A stretch of 64,000 nt of DNA, taken from positions 148,386 through 212,385 of the forward strand of contig NZ_MZGX01000006.1 of the NCBI RefSeq assembly GCF_002051585.1, written 5' to 3'. The stretch comes from Ruminiclostridium hungatei. GTDB taxonomy: Bacteria; Bacillota; Clostridia; Acetivibrionales; DSM-1351. The translations under genes and the position numbers were made by a program. The notes below the pieces were generated by a model, which was not told the DNA's origin, did not search any database, and saw nothing but the letters and a program-made list of their open reading frames with translations. Below are positions 7,747 to 17,018 of the stretch, one piece after another (within the stretch, counting starts at the first letter, position 1; each line of letters starts with the position of its first letter).

Positions 7747-9816
7747 TCACAGCTTAACGGTTCCCATAATCAAATCGTCACTGGAGGAGCTCGTACCTAT
7801 ATATAACTCGTACTCCATGTGCTCCAGTTCCATCTTATTTGTTTGTTCATTGAAGAAGCACAGCTTCTCTATAGGACAGGATATAGTGACTGTTTTCTCC
7901 TCTCCGGGTAACAGGGATACTCTCTCAAATCCTCTTAAAACCTTCACAGGTCTGTCTATGGAGGAATTTTTGAAGCCCGCATACAACTGGAGCACTTCGG
8001 TGCCTTCAGCACTGCCGGTATTCCTGATATTGCAGGTTGCCGACACTTTGCTTCCCTCAGCAGCAAATGTCGCTCCTCCTATACTGAAGGTTGTATAGGA
8101 CATTCCGAAACCATACGGGAGAAGAGGTTTGACACCTTCCTTGTCAAGCTTTGCATAGCCGTGATAATAATCATAATGCTGGGAAGTAGTATCCCACTCA
8201 ACCGCAGGCAGGTCGCTTTCATTATACGGCAGAACGAACGGAAGCTTGCCGCTTGGATTTACATCTCCAAACAGAATTTCAGCTAAAGCCTTTCCCCCCT
8301 CCATGCCGGGGTAATATGCCATCAGGATTGAGCTTACACAATTCTTCCACTCAGTTATCATTATCATGTTTCCGCCTATCAATACTGCTGCCGAGTTGCT
8401 GTTTACAGGCCCCACAGTCTTGAGCAGGTCTATCTCGTTCCTGTGGAGTCCCAGTGAAAACCTGCGGTCACCTCCCATGGTACCGGTATAACCCTCAGCT
8501 TCATCCTCAGATACGAATTCTCCCTCGTCATTATGATCGTAGCCAACTATGAAAACTACTGCATCGGCCTCCTTTGCAAGTGCTTTTGCCTTTTCAAAAT
8601 CATCTCCCCTGTCATAGGTGATTTGAGTTTCGGGTGCAACCATCTGCAAACCCTGAATAGGGGATATGACATAAGGCGGACGTACCCAACTTGAGCCGTG
8701 GTCTCCGATTGGCTCCAATTCCCCTAATGCACCCAGCACAAGCAGCTTTTTGGTCTTCTTTTTATCCAGGGGCAGAACCTTGTTCTCATTCTTCAGCAGT
8801 GTTATACCTTTTCTTGCACTTTCCAGGGCCAGTGAAACATGCTCCCTGCAGGCCAGCACAGAAGTCTCCGCAGGAGCTTCATGCCAGCTTGTAAATGCCA
8901 GCAGGGTACGGATTATGCGTAATGCGGAATCGTCTATTTTCTCCTCAGGCACCAGACCATCCTTCACTGCTTTTATGAGCTTGTCCCCAAAGTACATGGT
9001 ATGAGCCATTTCAATATTCTGACCGCCGTTTGCCGCCTCAACGGTATCCTTGACTCCCCAGTAGAAGTCACTCATGACAAAGCCGTCAAAGTCCCACTCC
9101 TCTTTCAGTACTTCATTCAGGAGATAGTTATGGTGCCCGCAGTGTGTGCCCTTGTAAAGGTTGTAAGAGCTCATTACGCTTGCGGCTCCTGCATCTATGC
9201 AGTCCTTGAAGTGCGCCAGGTATACTTCCCTCTCGGTTCTTTTATCGCATTCCACACTAACCTTGAAGCGGGAATTTTCCATCTGGTTGAAGGCATAGTG
9301 CTTTATGCATGCAATAACGTCTTCTTCCTGCACGCCCCGAACCAGGGCCGCTCCCATCTGTCCCAGGTGGAAGGACTCCTCTCCGTAAGTTTCCTGGCTT
9401 CTTCCCCAGCCCGGATTATATGGAAGATTAATGCAGACTCCTCCGAAAAGGTTTCCGTTAAAGGCTCTTATTTCTTTACCTATGGCACGTCCGATTTTCT
9501 CCTCCAGCTCAGTGTCAAAGCTGGCGCCTCTCAGCATGGATACCGGAAAACAGGTGGTTTTACCATTACCGCATACCACGCCCCTTGGTCCGTCGCAGAA
9601 CAGCATGGGCGGAAGTCCAACCCTTTCAATACCTCCTGCCGGATATGGAAAGTAGTTGTAATGCAGATTGTCGGGGTCCTTTGTAATATTGGCCAATTCA
9701 TCCTGCAGGCTGATTTGTCCGCTCATCAGGTAAACCTTTTCCTCCAGGGTCAGACTTTTCAGAATCTTTTCAGCTTTTCCGGTAAATCCTAAACGATACT
9801 CCTTGTTACACTTCAT
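7747..9816 (-). CDS. GH3 beta-glucosidase (cytoplasmic)
   Basis: 689 residues from the ATG at 9816, which has AAGGAGG 8 bases upstream; the open frame extends 56 codons further but without a site. An N-terminal GH3 barrel has the conserved CDGPRGV, GWGRSQETYGE and KHYAFNQ segments and the nucleophile Asp250 in VMSDFYWG. The second alpha/beta domain follows (GSSWVRPP), then a C-terminal fibronectin-III-like domain (YGFGMSYTTF). There is no signal peptide or dockerin, so it acts inside the cell, splitting imported cello-oligosaccharides or other beta-glucosides. It is divergent from the AraC regulator at 9954, which probably controls it. Confidence 0.9.
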   Translation of the reverse strand: MKCNKEYRLGFTGKAEKILKSLTLEEKVYLMSGQISLQDELANITKDPDNLHYNYFPYPAGGIERVGLPPMLFCDGPRGVVCGNGKTTCFPVSMLRGASFDTELEEKIGRAIGKEIRAFNGNLFGGVCINLPYNPGWGRSQETYGEESFHLGQMGAALVRGVQEEDVIACIKHYAFNQMENSRFKVSVECDKRTEREVYLAHFKDCIDAGAASVMSSYNLYKGTHCGHHNYLLNEVLKEEWDFDGFVMSDFYWGVKDTVEAANGGQNIEMAHTMYFGDKLIKAVKDGLVPEEKIDDSALRIIRTLLAFTSWHEAPAETSVLACREHVSLALESARKGITLLKNENKVLPLDKKKTKKLLVLGALGELEPIGDHGSSWVRPPYVISPIQGLQMVAPETQITYDRGDDFEKAKALAKEADAVVFIVGYDHNDEGEFVSEDEAEGYTGTMGGDRRFSLGLHRNEIDLLKTVGPVNSNSAAVLIGGNMIMITEWKNCVSSILMAYYPGMEGGKALAEILFGDVNPSGKLPFVLPYNESDLPAVEWDTTSQHYDYYHGYAKLDKEGVKPLLPYGFGMSYTTFSIGGATFAAEGSKVSATCNIRNTGSAEGTEVLQLYAGFKNSSIDRPVKVLRGFERVSLLPGEEKTVTISCPIEKLCFFNEQTNKMELEHMEYELYIGTSSSSDDLIMGTVKL

Positions 9817-9841
9817 CTTACATGCCTCCTTAAAATCTTCT

Positions 9842-9858
9842 GATAATATAATATTATC
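9842..9858. promoter_or_regulatory. Palindrome between the GH3 and AraC genes, possible operator
   Basis: GATAATAT-A-ATATTATC is a perfect inverted repeat centred at 9850, about 34 bases upstream of the GH3 start. Its position between a regulator and its divergent target suggests an operator, but an AT-rich palindrome of this size could also be part of the GH3 promoter. A second inverted repeat, TTGCTGTT/AACAGCAA (9909-9916 and 9934-9941), ends at the AraC ribosome-binding site. Confidence 0.3.
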
Positions 9859-9953
9859 CCTATTTTTAAAAACTATCTCGCAATATATTAACAGGATATG
9901 GACATAGATTGCTGTTAAGTGTATATTTAAATCAACAGCAATGGAGGGATGCC

Positions 9954-10751
9954 ATGTACCCGTACTATGAAGCAATAAGCACAAAAGAGCACTATGATTT
10001 CAATATCCTCTTTGAGGAGGACTTCAGTTTTCCTCCCCATCTTCATTCACATATGGAATTGGTATTTGTAGCTGAGGGTGAAATGTGCTTTTCTGTAAAT
10101 GACAGCAGGAAGAATTTGAAAAAGGGAGATATTGCCGTTTGCTTTCCCAATGATGTTCATAGCTACAGCAGCACCGCCCATTCAAAACTGTTGATTTTGA
10201 TTTTTTCTCCGGAGATTATCAGAGAGTATTTTAAGAAACATGTGGGCAGGACTCTTGAAAATCCCTTTATTGAAGGGGTCTGCTCCCATGAAGCGGTAGG
10301 CACACTGCTGGATATGCTCGTAGAAGAGAGTTCAAGCCATAGAAACGAATTTGTTATTAAAGGTATTTTATACTCCATACTGGGAAAACTTGAGCAGAAC
10401 TTTATATTCAAAGATGGCAGGCAATTGCATGATACTACCATTCAAAAGCTTCTGCGATACATCGGGAGCCATTTCAGCGAGAGCATAACCCTGGAAAGTG
10501 TCGCCAGGGATTTGGGCTTCAGCAGGTTTCATATTTCCCGCATATTTAACGGTAAAATCGGAGAACAGTTTAATGAATATGTAAACAAGCTCAGGATAAA
10601 CATGGCCCAGAGCCTGTTGGCCGGAACCGACGCAAGTGTTTCCAACATAGCTCTGGAGTGCGGCTTTGAAAGCATCAGAAATTTCAACAGGGTTTTTAAA
10701 ATACACAGTGGTATGACACCCAATGAATACAGGCAGAACAGGAAAAAGTAA
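9954..10751 (+). CDS. AraC-family transcriptional regulator with cupin sensor
   Basis: 265 residues from the ATG at 9954, preceded by GGAGGG. The N-terminal half is a cupin sugar-sensing domain (PPHLHSHMELVFVAEGEM, GDIAVCFPNDVHSY). The C-terminal hundred residues form the double helix-turn-helix of the AraC family, with SVARDLGFSRFHISRIF and the signature ALECGFESIRNFNRVFK then GMTPNEYR. Family members usually activate a neighbouring sugar-use gene on binding a sugar. The divergent GH3 beta-glucosidase is the obvious target. It is convergent with the SDR gene, 20 bases away. Confidence 0.9.
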   Translation: MYPYYEAISTKEHYDFNILFEEDFSFPPHLHSHMELVFVAEGEMCFSVNDSRKNLKKGDIAVCFPNDVHSYSSTAHSKLLILIFSPEIIREYFKKHVGRTLENPFIEGVCSHEAVGTLLDMLVEESSSHRNEFVIKGILYSILGKLEQNFIFKDGRQLHDTTIQKLLRYIGSHFSESITLESVARDLGFSRFHISRIFNGKIGEQFNEYVNKLRINMAQSLLAGTDASVSNIALECGFESIRNFNRVFKIHSGMTPNEYRQNRKK

Positions 10752-10771
10752 ACCGGCTTCCCGAACTCCCT

Positions 10772-11704
10772 TCAAGCCCTTTCCTGCCCCTGAAGCAAGG
10801 ATTCCACGTGAAGCCTGAGCCCTTTTTCTATGGAGGTGGCCGGCAGCTTTGCCCCGGCAGCCTTAAGCCTTGAAAGGTCATATATCCTGTGGCATAAGGA
10901 CGGCACTGCCTCGGGATGGTCAGGTATAAAACTGTCAACAGGGACAGTTTCTATTTTTGCCTCTACCTTAAGTATACCGGCAATGATTTCGTAATATTTT
11001 CTGCACTCGATTACATCCGGCCCCCCGACACAAAAAATTTCGTTATCGGCCTTTTCGTTTCCCAAAAGGTCCAGCATGAGTTCACACAGGTCAAGCACAA
11101 ATACGGGGTGCAGCAAAAAATGGCCTCCCCCTGCCAGAGAAATGGGTTTTCCGCCAAGAAGCCTTTCCAGCAGTTCAGGGTCGCGCTGGTGCAAAGGCAG
11201 GCAGCCAAGCTGAGAACCCGGCCCGTAAATATGCCCGGGTCTGAGTATTGTCCAGGACATATCTCCTGTTCCGGCGTTCATGAATTCCAGCTCACACAAG
11301 CGCTTGTTTCCCGCATAGCCTTCAGTGATCCAGCCTTTACACTCCTCGGTCTGGGGAAAGCTTCTGGAACCCGGTTCGTACACTATGTCAGTGGAAATAA
11401 CCAAAAGCTGCTTTGCCAGTTTGCTGAAAACCTCTATGTCCTGCCGGGCATTTTCAGCATCCATGCATATGCAGTCCAGAACTGCGTCCCATCTGATTCC
11501 GGCTGACCTGATGACACTTTTGAAGGCTTGTCCGTCTGAGCGGTCCGCTTTCAGGGAAATGGCTCCTTCCGGAACCGGCCTGCCGCCCCTGGTCAATACC
11601 CAGACCTCATGACCGTATTCCAGTGCTTTCCGGACAAGATGGCTGCTTACAAAACCACTGCCTCCTATTATAAGTAATTTTAATTTTTTATTATCTCTAT
11701 ACAT
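10772..11704 (-). CDS. Extended SDR family NAD-dependent epimerase/reductase
   Basis: 310 residues from the ATG at 11704 (GAGGAG 7 bases upstream; an earlier in-frame ATG at 11734 overlaps less suitable sequence). The dinucleotide-binding motif IIGGSGFVSSHLV (GxxGxxS variant) is at the N-terminus. ISTDIVYEP supplies the catalytic Ser/Thr region, the Tyr-x-x-x-Lys motif appears as YAGNK, and ILRPGHIYGPGS is the following signature. These mark nucleotide-sugar epimerase/dehydratase-like proteins. The substrate is unknown and no sugar-nucleotide operon surrounds it. It is probably cytosolic. Confidence 0.8.
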   Translation of the reverse strand: MYRDNKKLKLLIIGGSGFVSSHLVRKALEYGHEVWVLTRGGRPVPEGAISLKADRSDGQAFKSVIRSAGIRWDAVLDCICMDAENARQDIEVFSKLAKQLLVISTDIVYEPGSRSFPQTEECKGWITEGYAGNKRLCELEFMNAGTGDMSWTILRPGHIYGPGSQLGCLPLHQRDPELLERLLGGKPISLAGGGHFLLHPVFVLDLCELMLDLLGNEKADNEIFCVGGPDVIECRKYYEIIAGILKVEAKIETVPVDSFIPDHPEAVPSLCHRIYDLSRLKAAGAKLPATSIEKGLRLHVESLLQGQERA

Positions 11705-12025
11705 CCAACCACTCCTCAATGAATTTTCTCTCATGGGACTTTTTTGTCCCTGCTATCCATTCCCCCTTAAGGGATGATTACATCGACATTTTCTTCTGAG
11801 CTCAATAAAAGCCTCCTGCATGGGCTTAACCGTATTGGGACTGCTTTCTCAAGATTATATCATTGTTTTTGCACGGTCTCAAGAAATCAACGTTGTTGTC
11901 AGGATATTCATTGCTTCAGCCCTCTGCGAGCATCAGCCGGCGAGAGTGGAGCACCGGCAGGTACTTAAAACAGCGCAGCCGGTAGTGGTCGAATATTGTC
12001 GAAATATTGCATCAATGTTAATTTA
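11705..12025. other. Intergenic region with structured, GC-richer stretch
   Basis: No convincing gene. At 11936-11982 a CCGGC (11954-11958) can pair with a GCCGG on either side (11936-11940 or 11978-11982), so two exclusive hairpins are possible. Further right, GTCGAATATT is nearly repeated at 11988-12008. I recognise no known riboswitch class here. Confidence 0.35.
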
Positions 12026-12062
12026 TTGTATTTTTGTTAATTAATATGGTATCATTAATTAA
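12026..12062 (+). promoter_or_regulatory. Promoter with overlapping operator-like palindrome for the GH5 gene
   Basis: TTGTAT (12026-12031) and TATCAT (12050-12055) are 18 bases apart and form a plausible sigma-A promoter. A perfect 9-base inverted repeat, TTAATTAAT and ATTAATTAA (12037-12045 and 12054-12062, spacer 8), overlaps the -10 box, the place where a repressor would act. Transcription would start near 12062, leaving a leader of about 83 bases before the GH5 ATG. Confidence 0.4.
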
Positions 12063-12144
12063 GATGAAGCAAGTAGAAATCCTATTTGTATTCTTCAATT
12101 AATTTTATTATTTTTTATTAAAATAAAGTACAGGAGGGAAAGAT

Positions 12145-13761
12145 ATGAAGAGGTCCTTAAGTCTATCTTTTTTATTGGCGACACTTATTGTGCTGCTGAT
12201 AGCATCCAGCTTACAAGTACTTGCTGCAGCCCCCGAGGCCGGTGAAACAAATGATGACTGGCTGCATGTGGAGGGCACCAATATTGTGGATCAATACGGA
12301 AATAAAGTCTGGTTGACCGGTGCCAACTGGTTTGGGTTCAATTGCAGGGAAAGAATGCTGTTGGATTCCTACCACAGCAATATTGTGGCGGATATTGAAA
12401 TAGTGGCGGACAAGGGTATTAATGTTGTGAGGATACCCATTGCAACCGACCTGCTGTATGCGTGGAGCAAGGGGGAATATCCCGCTTCAACGGATACCAG
12501 CTACAATAATGCGGATCTAGCCGGGCTAAACAGTTACCAGTTGTTCAACTTCATGCTGGAAAACTTTAAAAGAGTGGGAATCAAAGTAATACTTGACGTA
12601 CATAGTGCCGAAACCGACAATATGGGCCATACCGCTCCTCTGTGGGTTAAGGGTGCCATAACCGAGGACATTTTCAAGGCCGCCTGGGTATGGGTAGCCA
12701 ACAGGTATAAAAATGATGATACCATCATTGGCTTTGACCTGAAAAACGAGCCTCACACCAATACAGGCGACCTTAAAATAATGGCACAAAGCGCAATCTG
12801 GGATAACTCCAACCGTGCCACCAACTGGAAAAGGGTTGCACAGGAGACCGCTCTTAAGATACTTGAAGTGCATCCCAAAGCACTTATATTTGTTGAAGGT
12901 GTGGAAATATACCCAAAGGATGGCATATGGGATGACGAACAAACCAATACAAGTCCCTGGACAGGAAACAATGATTACTACGGCACCTGGTGGGGAGGCA
13001 ATCTCAGGGGCGTAAGGGATTATCCCATAAATCTTGGAAAATATCAGTCCCAGCTTGTTTATTCACCTCATGATTATGGGCCTATGGTATATGAGCAGCA
13101 GTGGTTCAGAGGCGATTTCCCCACAGCTTCCGATGCGGCTGCAAAAAAAATATTGTATGAACAGTGCTGGAAGGATAACTGGGCATTTATCATGGAAGAA
13201 GGAATTTCCCCGATACTCGTGGGCGAGTGGGGAGGCCTCACTGAAGGCGGAGACAAGCTTCTGGACTCCAACAAAAAATATCTGCGGGCAATGAGAGACT
13301 ATATCCTGGAGAACAAATACAAATTGCACCATACTTTCTGGTGTATAAATATTGACTCGGCAGATACTGGCGGTCTGCTTACCCGCGGTGAGGGAACGGC
13401 CTTCCCCGGCGGCAGGGATCTGAAATGGAATGACAACAAGTACGACAATTATCTTTTGCCGGTGCTGTGGAAAAATAATCAGGGCAAGTTTATCGGTCTG
13501 GATCACAAGATACCCTTGGGTAAAAATGGCGTGACGCTTGGAGGCGGCTCCGTGGTGATAAAATACGGAGATGTCAATACCGACGGAAATATCGATGCCA
13601 TAGATTTTGCTTTATTGAAGGCATATTTGCTGGGCGGCAACCCGGCCATCGATACAAAAGCGGCGGATTTAAACCTTGACGGGGCAATAGATTCCATTGA
13701 CTTTGCAGTATTCAAGCAATATCTCCTGGGGGCGGTGCAGACGCTGCCTTTATCCAGATAA
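12145..13761 (+). CDS. Cellulosomal GH5 endoglucanase with C-terminal dockerin
   Basis: 538 residues: signal peptide 1-28, GH5 catalytic domain at about 35-465, type I dockerin at about 474-535 (YGDVNTDGNIDAIDFALLKA and DLNLDGAIDSIDFAVFKQY). The acid/base Glu202 lies in DLKNEPH, the nucleophile Glu361 in ILVGEWGG, and the conserved RIPI and HD-Y segments are present. The size and order match the GH5 endoglucanase Cel5D of C. cellulolyticum, so endo-beta-1,4-glucan cleavage on the cellulosome is expected. It is monocistronic with an AGGAGG site and a strong shared terminator. The dockerin is typical of this group, with Ala-Ile and Ser-Ile at the recognition positions. Confidence 0.92.
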   Translation: MKRSLSLSFLLATLIVLLIASSLQVLAAAPEAGETNDDWLHVEGTNIVDQYGNKVWLTGANWFGFNCRERMLLDSYHSNIVADIEIVADKGINVVRIPIATDLLYAWSKGEYPASTDTSYNNADLAGLNSYQLFNFMLENFKRVGIKVILDVHSAETDNMGHTAPLWVKGAITEDIFKAAWVWVANRYKNDDTIIGFDLKNEPHTNTGDLKIMAQSAIWDNSNRATNWKRVAQETALKILEVHPKALIFVEGVEIYPKDGIWDDEQTNTSPWTGNNDYYGTWWGGNLRGVRDYPINLGKYQSQLVYSPHDYGPMVYEQQWFRGDFPTASDAAAKKILYEQCWKDNWAFIMEEGISPILVGEWGGLTEGGDKLLDSNKKYLRAMRDYILENKYKLHHTFWCINIDSADTGGLLTRGEGTAFPGGRDLKWNDNKYDNYLLPVLWKNNQGKFIGLDHKIPLGKNGVTLGGGSVVIKYGDVNTDGNIDAIDFALLKAYLLGGNPAIDTKAADLNLDGAIDSIDFAVFKQYLLGAVQTLPLSR

Positions 13762-13811
13762 TGGTCCGAGCGGCCCGTTCTGCAATAGTACGGCTAAACT
13801 TCTGATAATAA

Positions 13812-13860
13812 AAATGGAGGCGGCTCATCATACGAGTTTTATGATGAGCCGCCTCCATTT
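13812..13860. terminator. Bidirectional terminator between GH5 and chorismatase genes
   Basis: A perfect 20-base stem (13812-13831 with 13841-13860) closes a nine-base loop. T-rich sequence follows on the minus strand and a short TTT on the plus strand. It lies between two convergent genes and can serve both. Confidence 0.88.
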
Positions 13861-13883
13861 ACAAGCTGATACCTTATCAGCTC

Positions 13884-14933
13884 TTACGGGTTTTCCATAA
13901 CAATTCCCTCTATTTCCACAAGCAGGTCGTTTCTGCACACATCCGCCTTCAGATAGGCTATTGACTTATCCGGCGAAAATGCCTGGGTACAGACAGCTTT
14001 TATTATTTCATAGTCAGCTTCATTTTTTATATATACCTTAATGCAATCCAGATCCTTAAGGGTAAAAGCTTTCTTTATGCCGTAACTGCTCAAATTTGTG
14101 CCTGATATGAGAACACTTATATTGTTGAGAGTTGTCTCGCACTGCCTGGCGGCATCACCCTGGTGAACCGTCTCAGAACCTATGATGCTTGCTGTGCCTG
14201 AAACATATAATATTCCTCTTCCCCCGCCGTAATCCGTGTATGCTCCCCTTGCAAAGCTGGGAGGCTTTATCCCGTATTTGGCAGGATATTTGTAGGCAGG
14301 TGTCTGGTTAGGATTTTCAAGGTATTTATTCATATCTTTCCGCATGGATACCATATATATGCACAGGCTGCTGCCCTGACAGCCTATACCTGTGGCCGCA
14401 GGAAATATATTGCCGTTCCGTGCAAAGGCCTCCGCCCTGCCAAGGCAAAACCTTATATATCTCTCAGACCCGTCCCCGAACTGATTGATATTGGGAATAT
14501 GATTCCAGACTCTTGAAATATTGGGATGGTTATTTTTTTGCACCGACTGGAAAATCAAGTCATAGGCCAATCTTCCAATTTCACGTAAATCCCTGTCCTC
14601 CTCCTTTAAGCATACTGTTAAAAGCTGATGAAATCCGTCACTTGAAAATTGCAGGCCTTGGAGAGTTCCACAGGCAACAGTGTTTTCAGATGTCCAAATC
14701 TCGTAATAGGCCTTCGCGGAAAAAGTCTTCATTGCCACATTCATTGCTGGAAAGCATATCTTAAGCCCCTCAAGCTCGGGATACCCCTCATCTTCCCCGA
14801 ACCTGACGATACCCAGGATATTTTGTGTCACCATGATTTGTCTCAAATTTATAGACTCTGCCGGAAGCAAATACACCTTGATCCCCGGAATATTTTCATG
14901 CGAAATATTCCCTTGTTTTAATGTTTCAAACAT
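13884..14933 (-). CDS. Chorismatase, FkbO/Hyg5/XanB2 family
   Basis: 349 residues, cytoplasmic. The middle and C-terminal parts carry the signatures of the FkbO/Hyg5/XanB2 chorismatases: RVWNHIPNINQFGDGSERY followed by FCLGRAEAFA, then PAYKYPAKYGIKPPSFARG and the RidA-like C-terminal block LYVSGTASIIGSETVHQGD with a later NNISVLIS. These enzymes split chorismate to pyruvate plus a dihydroxycyclohexadienoate or 3-/4-hydroxybenzoate; which product is made here cannot be read from motifs alone. It is divergent from the haem-lyase/cytochrome operon (186 bases apart) and not obviously in a biosynthetic cluster. In producers the family supplies starter units or redox-active aromatics. Such a gene in a cellulolytic clostridium is unusual. 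Confidence 0.82.
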   Translation of the reverse strand: MFETLKQGNISHENIPGIKVYLLPAESINLRQIMVTQNILGIVRFGEDEGYPELEGLKICFPAMNVAMKTFSAKAYYEIWTSENTVACGTLQGLQFSSDGFHQLLTVCLKEEDRDLREIGRLAYDLIFQSVQKNNHPNISRVWNHIPNINQFGDGSERYIRFCLGRAEAFARNGNIFPAATGIGCQGSSLCIYMVSMRKDMNKYLENPNQTPAYKYPAKYGIKPPSFARGAYTDYGGGRGILYVSGTASIIGSETVHQGDAARQCETTLNNISVLISGTNLSSYGIKKAFTLKDLDCIKVYIKNEADYEIIKAVCTQAFSPDKSIAYLKADVCRNDLLVEIEGIVMENP

Positions 14934-15119
14934 ATCAAGCCTTCCCTCCTCATCATAAATTTGCAGGCAATCTGCCAGTAATTATTACATACTTATATTA
15001 CCATATATGTTAATTAGATGTAATAGTTAAGAAAATTCTACAATAATAGACATTGGAACTAATATATAATTATATATAGAAAATTATGGGAAAATTATAA
15101 ATCCCATTGAGGAGGTCGT

Positions 15120-17003
15120 ATGGGTACATTGGGTTATATTTGCCTCATAAGCTCATTTGTTATGGGGATTTTTTGCCTTATACTTTTAAAATTTGCTAAA
15201 ACCCGCAATTATGGACTTAGAGCCGGTCTTATTTCCAATGCTTTTATTCTGCTGACTTCACTGGTACTTTTCTATCTTCTGGTCACCAGTGATTTCTCCA
15301 TTGAATACGTGTATAAAAACACCGACAGGAATTTGCCTCTTATATATAAAATTTCCGCCTTCTGGTCAGGTTCGGCAGGGTCCCTCCTGCTGTGGGCCAC
15401 ATGTATTTCCGTTGTTTATATCATCATCTATGGCATTTTCCATTTTAAGCAGTATTCAAACCGGCAATATATGGTATGTTTGACTGCCACCACCATTATC
15501 TTCAATCTGGCCTTTTTAACTGTCCTTATTTTAGTAAGCAATCCCTTTAAGGCCGTCGGCCCCAGCAGTAACGGCTTCGGTTTGAGCCCCTCGCTTCAGA
15601 GCATAGGCATGATTTTTCATCCTCCGCTTGTCATGCTGGCCTATTCATGCTTTTTTGCAGCTTTTTCCTCTATGCTCTATGAGACACTTTATCCTCAAAG
15701 CCCTGAACTATCAATCACCGGGAGGCTTCCTCTCCTGGCATGGATAATACTTACCACAGGCATTGTCAGCGGCGGAATATGGGCATACAGAGAGCTGGGC
15801 TGGGGCGGCTACTGGAACTGGGACCCTATTGAAAATTCAGCTTTGGTAACCTGGCTGCTTTCCACAGCATATCTGCATATGCTTCAGTTGAAAAGAAGCA
15901 ATGCCATCAGCAGCCGTCCTTTAACAGCAGTAATTTCAGCTATTGTTTTCTCGGTGCTTTTTGGGACAGGCCTTGCAAGGAGCGGCATTCTGAACTCGGT
16001 CCATGCGTATTCAAGCCACAGCAGCAAAATTTTCTTCCCCATACTGCTGATAATTGCGGCCGCCGCAGTTCTGGCAGTACTTATAGTTGTTTTCAGAAGG
16101 AAAACTGAATTAAAGGATACCGGCTCTGAACCAGTACGGTTATATATATATATTCCTCCGTTTCTTCTTATTGTGACTGCCATGGCTATTGCACTGATGA
16201 CGGTATACCCCCTGTTTCAAATAGGGGGACCTGAAATAACCGAAAAAACCTACGACCTTGTATTCGGCATTTTCGGATTGGCAATAATTCTTGCTTCATC
16301 AGCCATCTTTTCCTTCCGGCATCTGTCCCGCAAATACAGGGCGGCAGTATGGGCGGCTTCACTATTATCGGGAACAGTGACGTCCTTCCTTCCCTCCTTT
16401 GCCGCATACGAAAGCTTTACAAGGCTCTCCCTGTCGGCGGCTGTCATATGTCTGATTTCTCTGCTGCTGGGTCTGCTTGTTAATATAAACAGTATATTTA
16501 ATGACAGCAGACTTCTCATGTTATTCATTATCCATCTTTCCATAGTGCTGATTGCATTTGGCTTAATCGGCACCAGAGGCATGAAAATAGAAACCAGCAG
16601 TGTCATTGACAAAAATTCCTCCATAAGTATTGGAAAATACACACTGGAATTAGACACCCTGGAGGTAATCGACCAGCCTGAGAAAAAAACCTGGACCGCC
16701 GGGTTGTCTTGTTGGGACGGCAAATCCACCAGAGCTCTTGATACCTCTCTCCATTTTTACAAAAAGAAGAAAGTATACCACTCCAAAGAATTCATTATCA
16801 GTTCATTTAATGAAGAACTCTACATCAATATTGAGAATGCAGCCGACGACGGAAGTGTACTTTTAAGGGTTTCCCTGTTCAAGTGGTTTTCTCTTTTGTG
16901 GCTGGGCATAATTCTGATGATATTGGCTTCTTCAATATTATATGCCGGAGGAGGTTTTGTGACAGCACAAAATTTACATAAAGTTAAAAACAGTATCATG
17001 TAA
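15120..17003 (+). CDS. CcmF-like cytochrome c haem lyase
   Basis: 627 residues with about 14 predicted membrane helices. The WWD haem-handling domain is clear at 221-251 (WAYRELGWGGYWNWDPIENS then ALVTWLL), preceded by GLSPSLQSIGMIFHPPL with the conserved His167, both hallmarks of CcmF. CcmF attaches haem to Cys-x-x-Cys-His of apocytochromes outside the membrane. The gene has GAGGAGG 5 bases before its ATG. Its stop codon overlaps the ribosome-binding site of the next gene, a secreted CXXCH protein, so they form one operon and the substrate is evident. The other Ccm proteins and the CcsB/ResB partner are absent from the window. Confidence 0.85.
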   Translation: MGTLGYICLISSFVMGIFCLILLKFAKTRNYGLRAGLISNAFILLTSLVLFYLLVTSDFSIEYVYKNTDRNLPLIYKISAFWSGSAGSLLLWATCISVVYIIIYGIFHFKQYSNRQYMVCLTATTIIFNLAFLTVLILVSNPFKAVGPSSNGFGLSPSLQSIGMIFHPPLVMLAYSCFFAAFSSMLYETLYPQSPELSITGRLPLLAWIILTTGIVSGGIWAYRELGWGGYWNWDPIENSALVTWLLSTAYLHMLQLKRSNAISSRPLTAVISAIVFSVLFGTGLARSGILNSVHAYSSHSSKIFFPILLIIAAAAVLAVLIVVFRRKTELKDTGSEPVRLYIYIPPFLLIVTAMAIALMTVYPLFQIGGPEITEKTYDLVFGIFGLAIILASSAIFSFRHLSRKYRAAVWAASLLSGTVTSFLPSFAAYESFTRLSLSAAVICLISLLLGLLVNINSIFNDSRLLMLFIIHLSIVLIAFGLIGTRGMKIETSSVIDKNSSISIGKYTLELDTLEVIDQPEKKTWTAGLSCWDGKSTRALDTSLHFYKKKKVYHSKEFIISSFNEELYINIENAADDGSVLLRVSLFKWFSLLWLGIILMILASSILYAGGGFVTAQNLHKVKNSIM

Positions 17004-17018
17004 GGAGGTAGGTGTACA

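Noticed and set aside
11774..12044. Two short plus-strand frames before the GH5 gene
   Set aside because: No ribosome-binding site and no conserved pattern; the region is better explained as promoter and leader.
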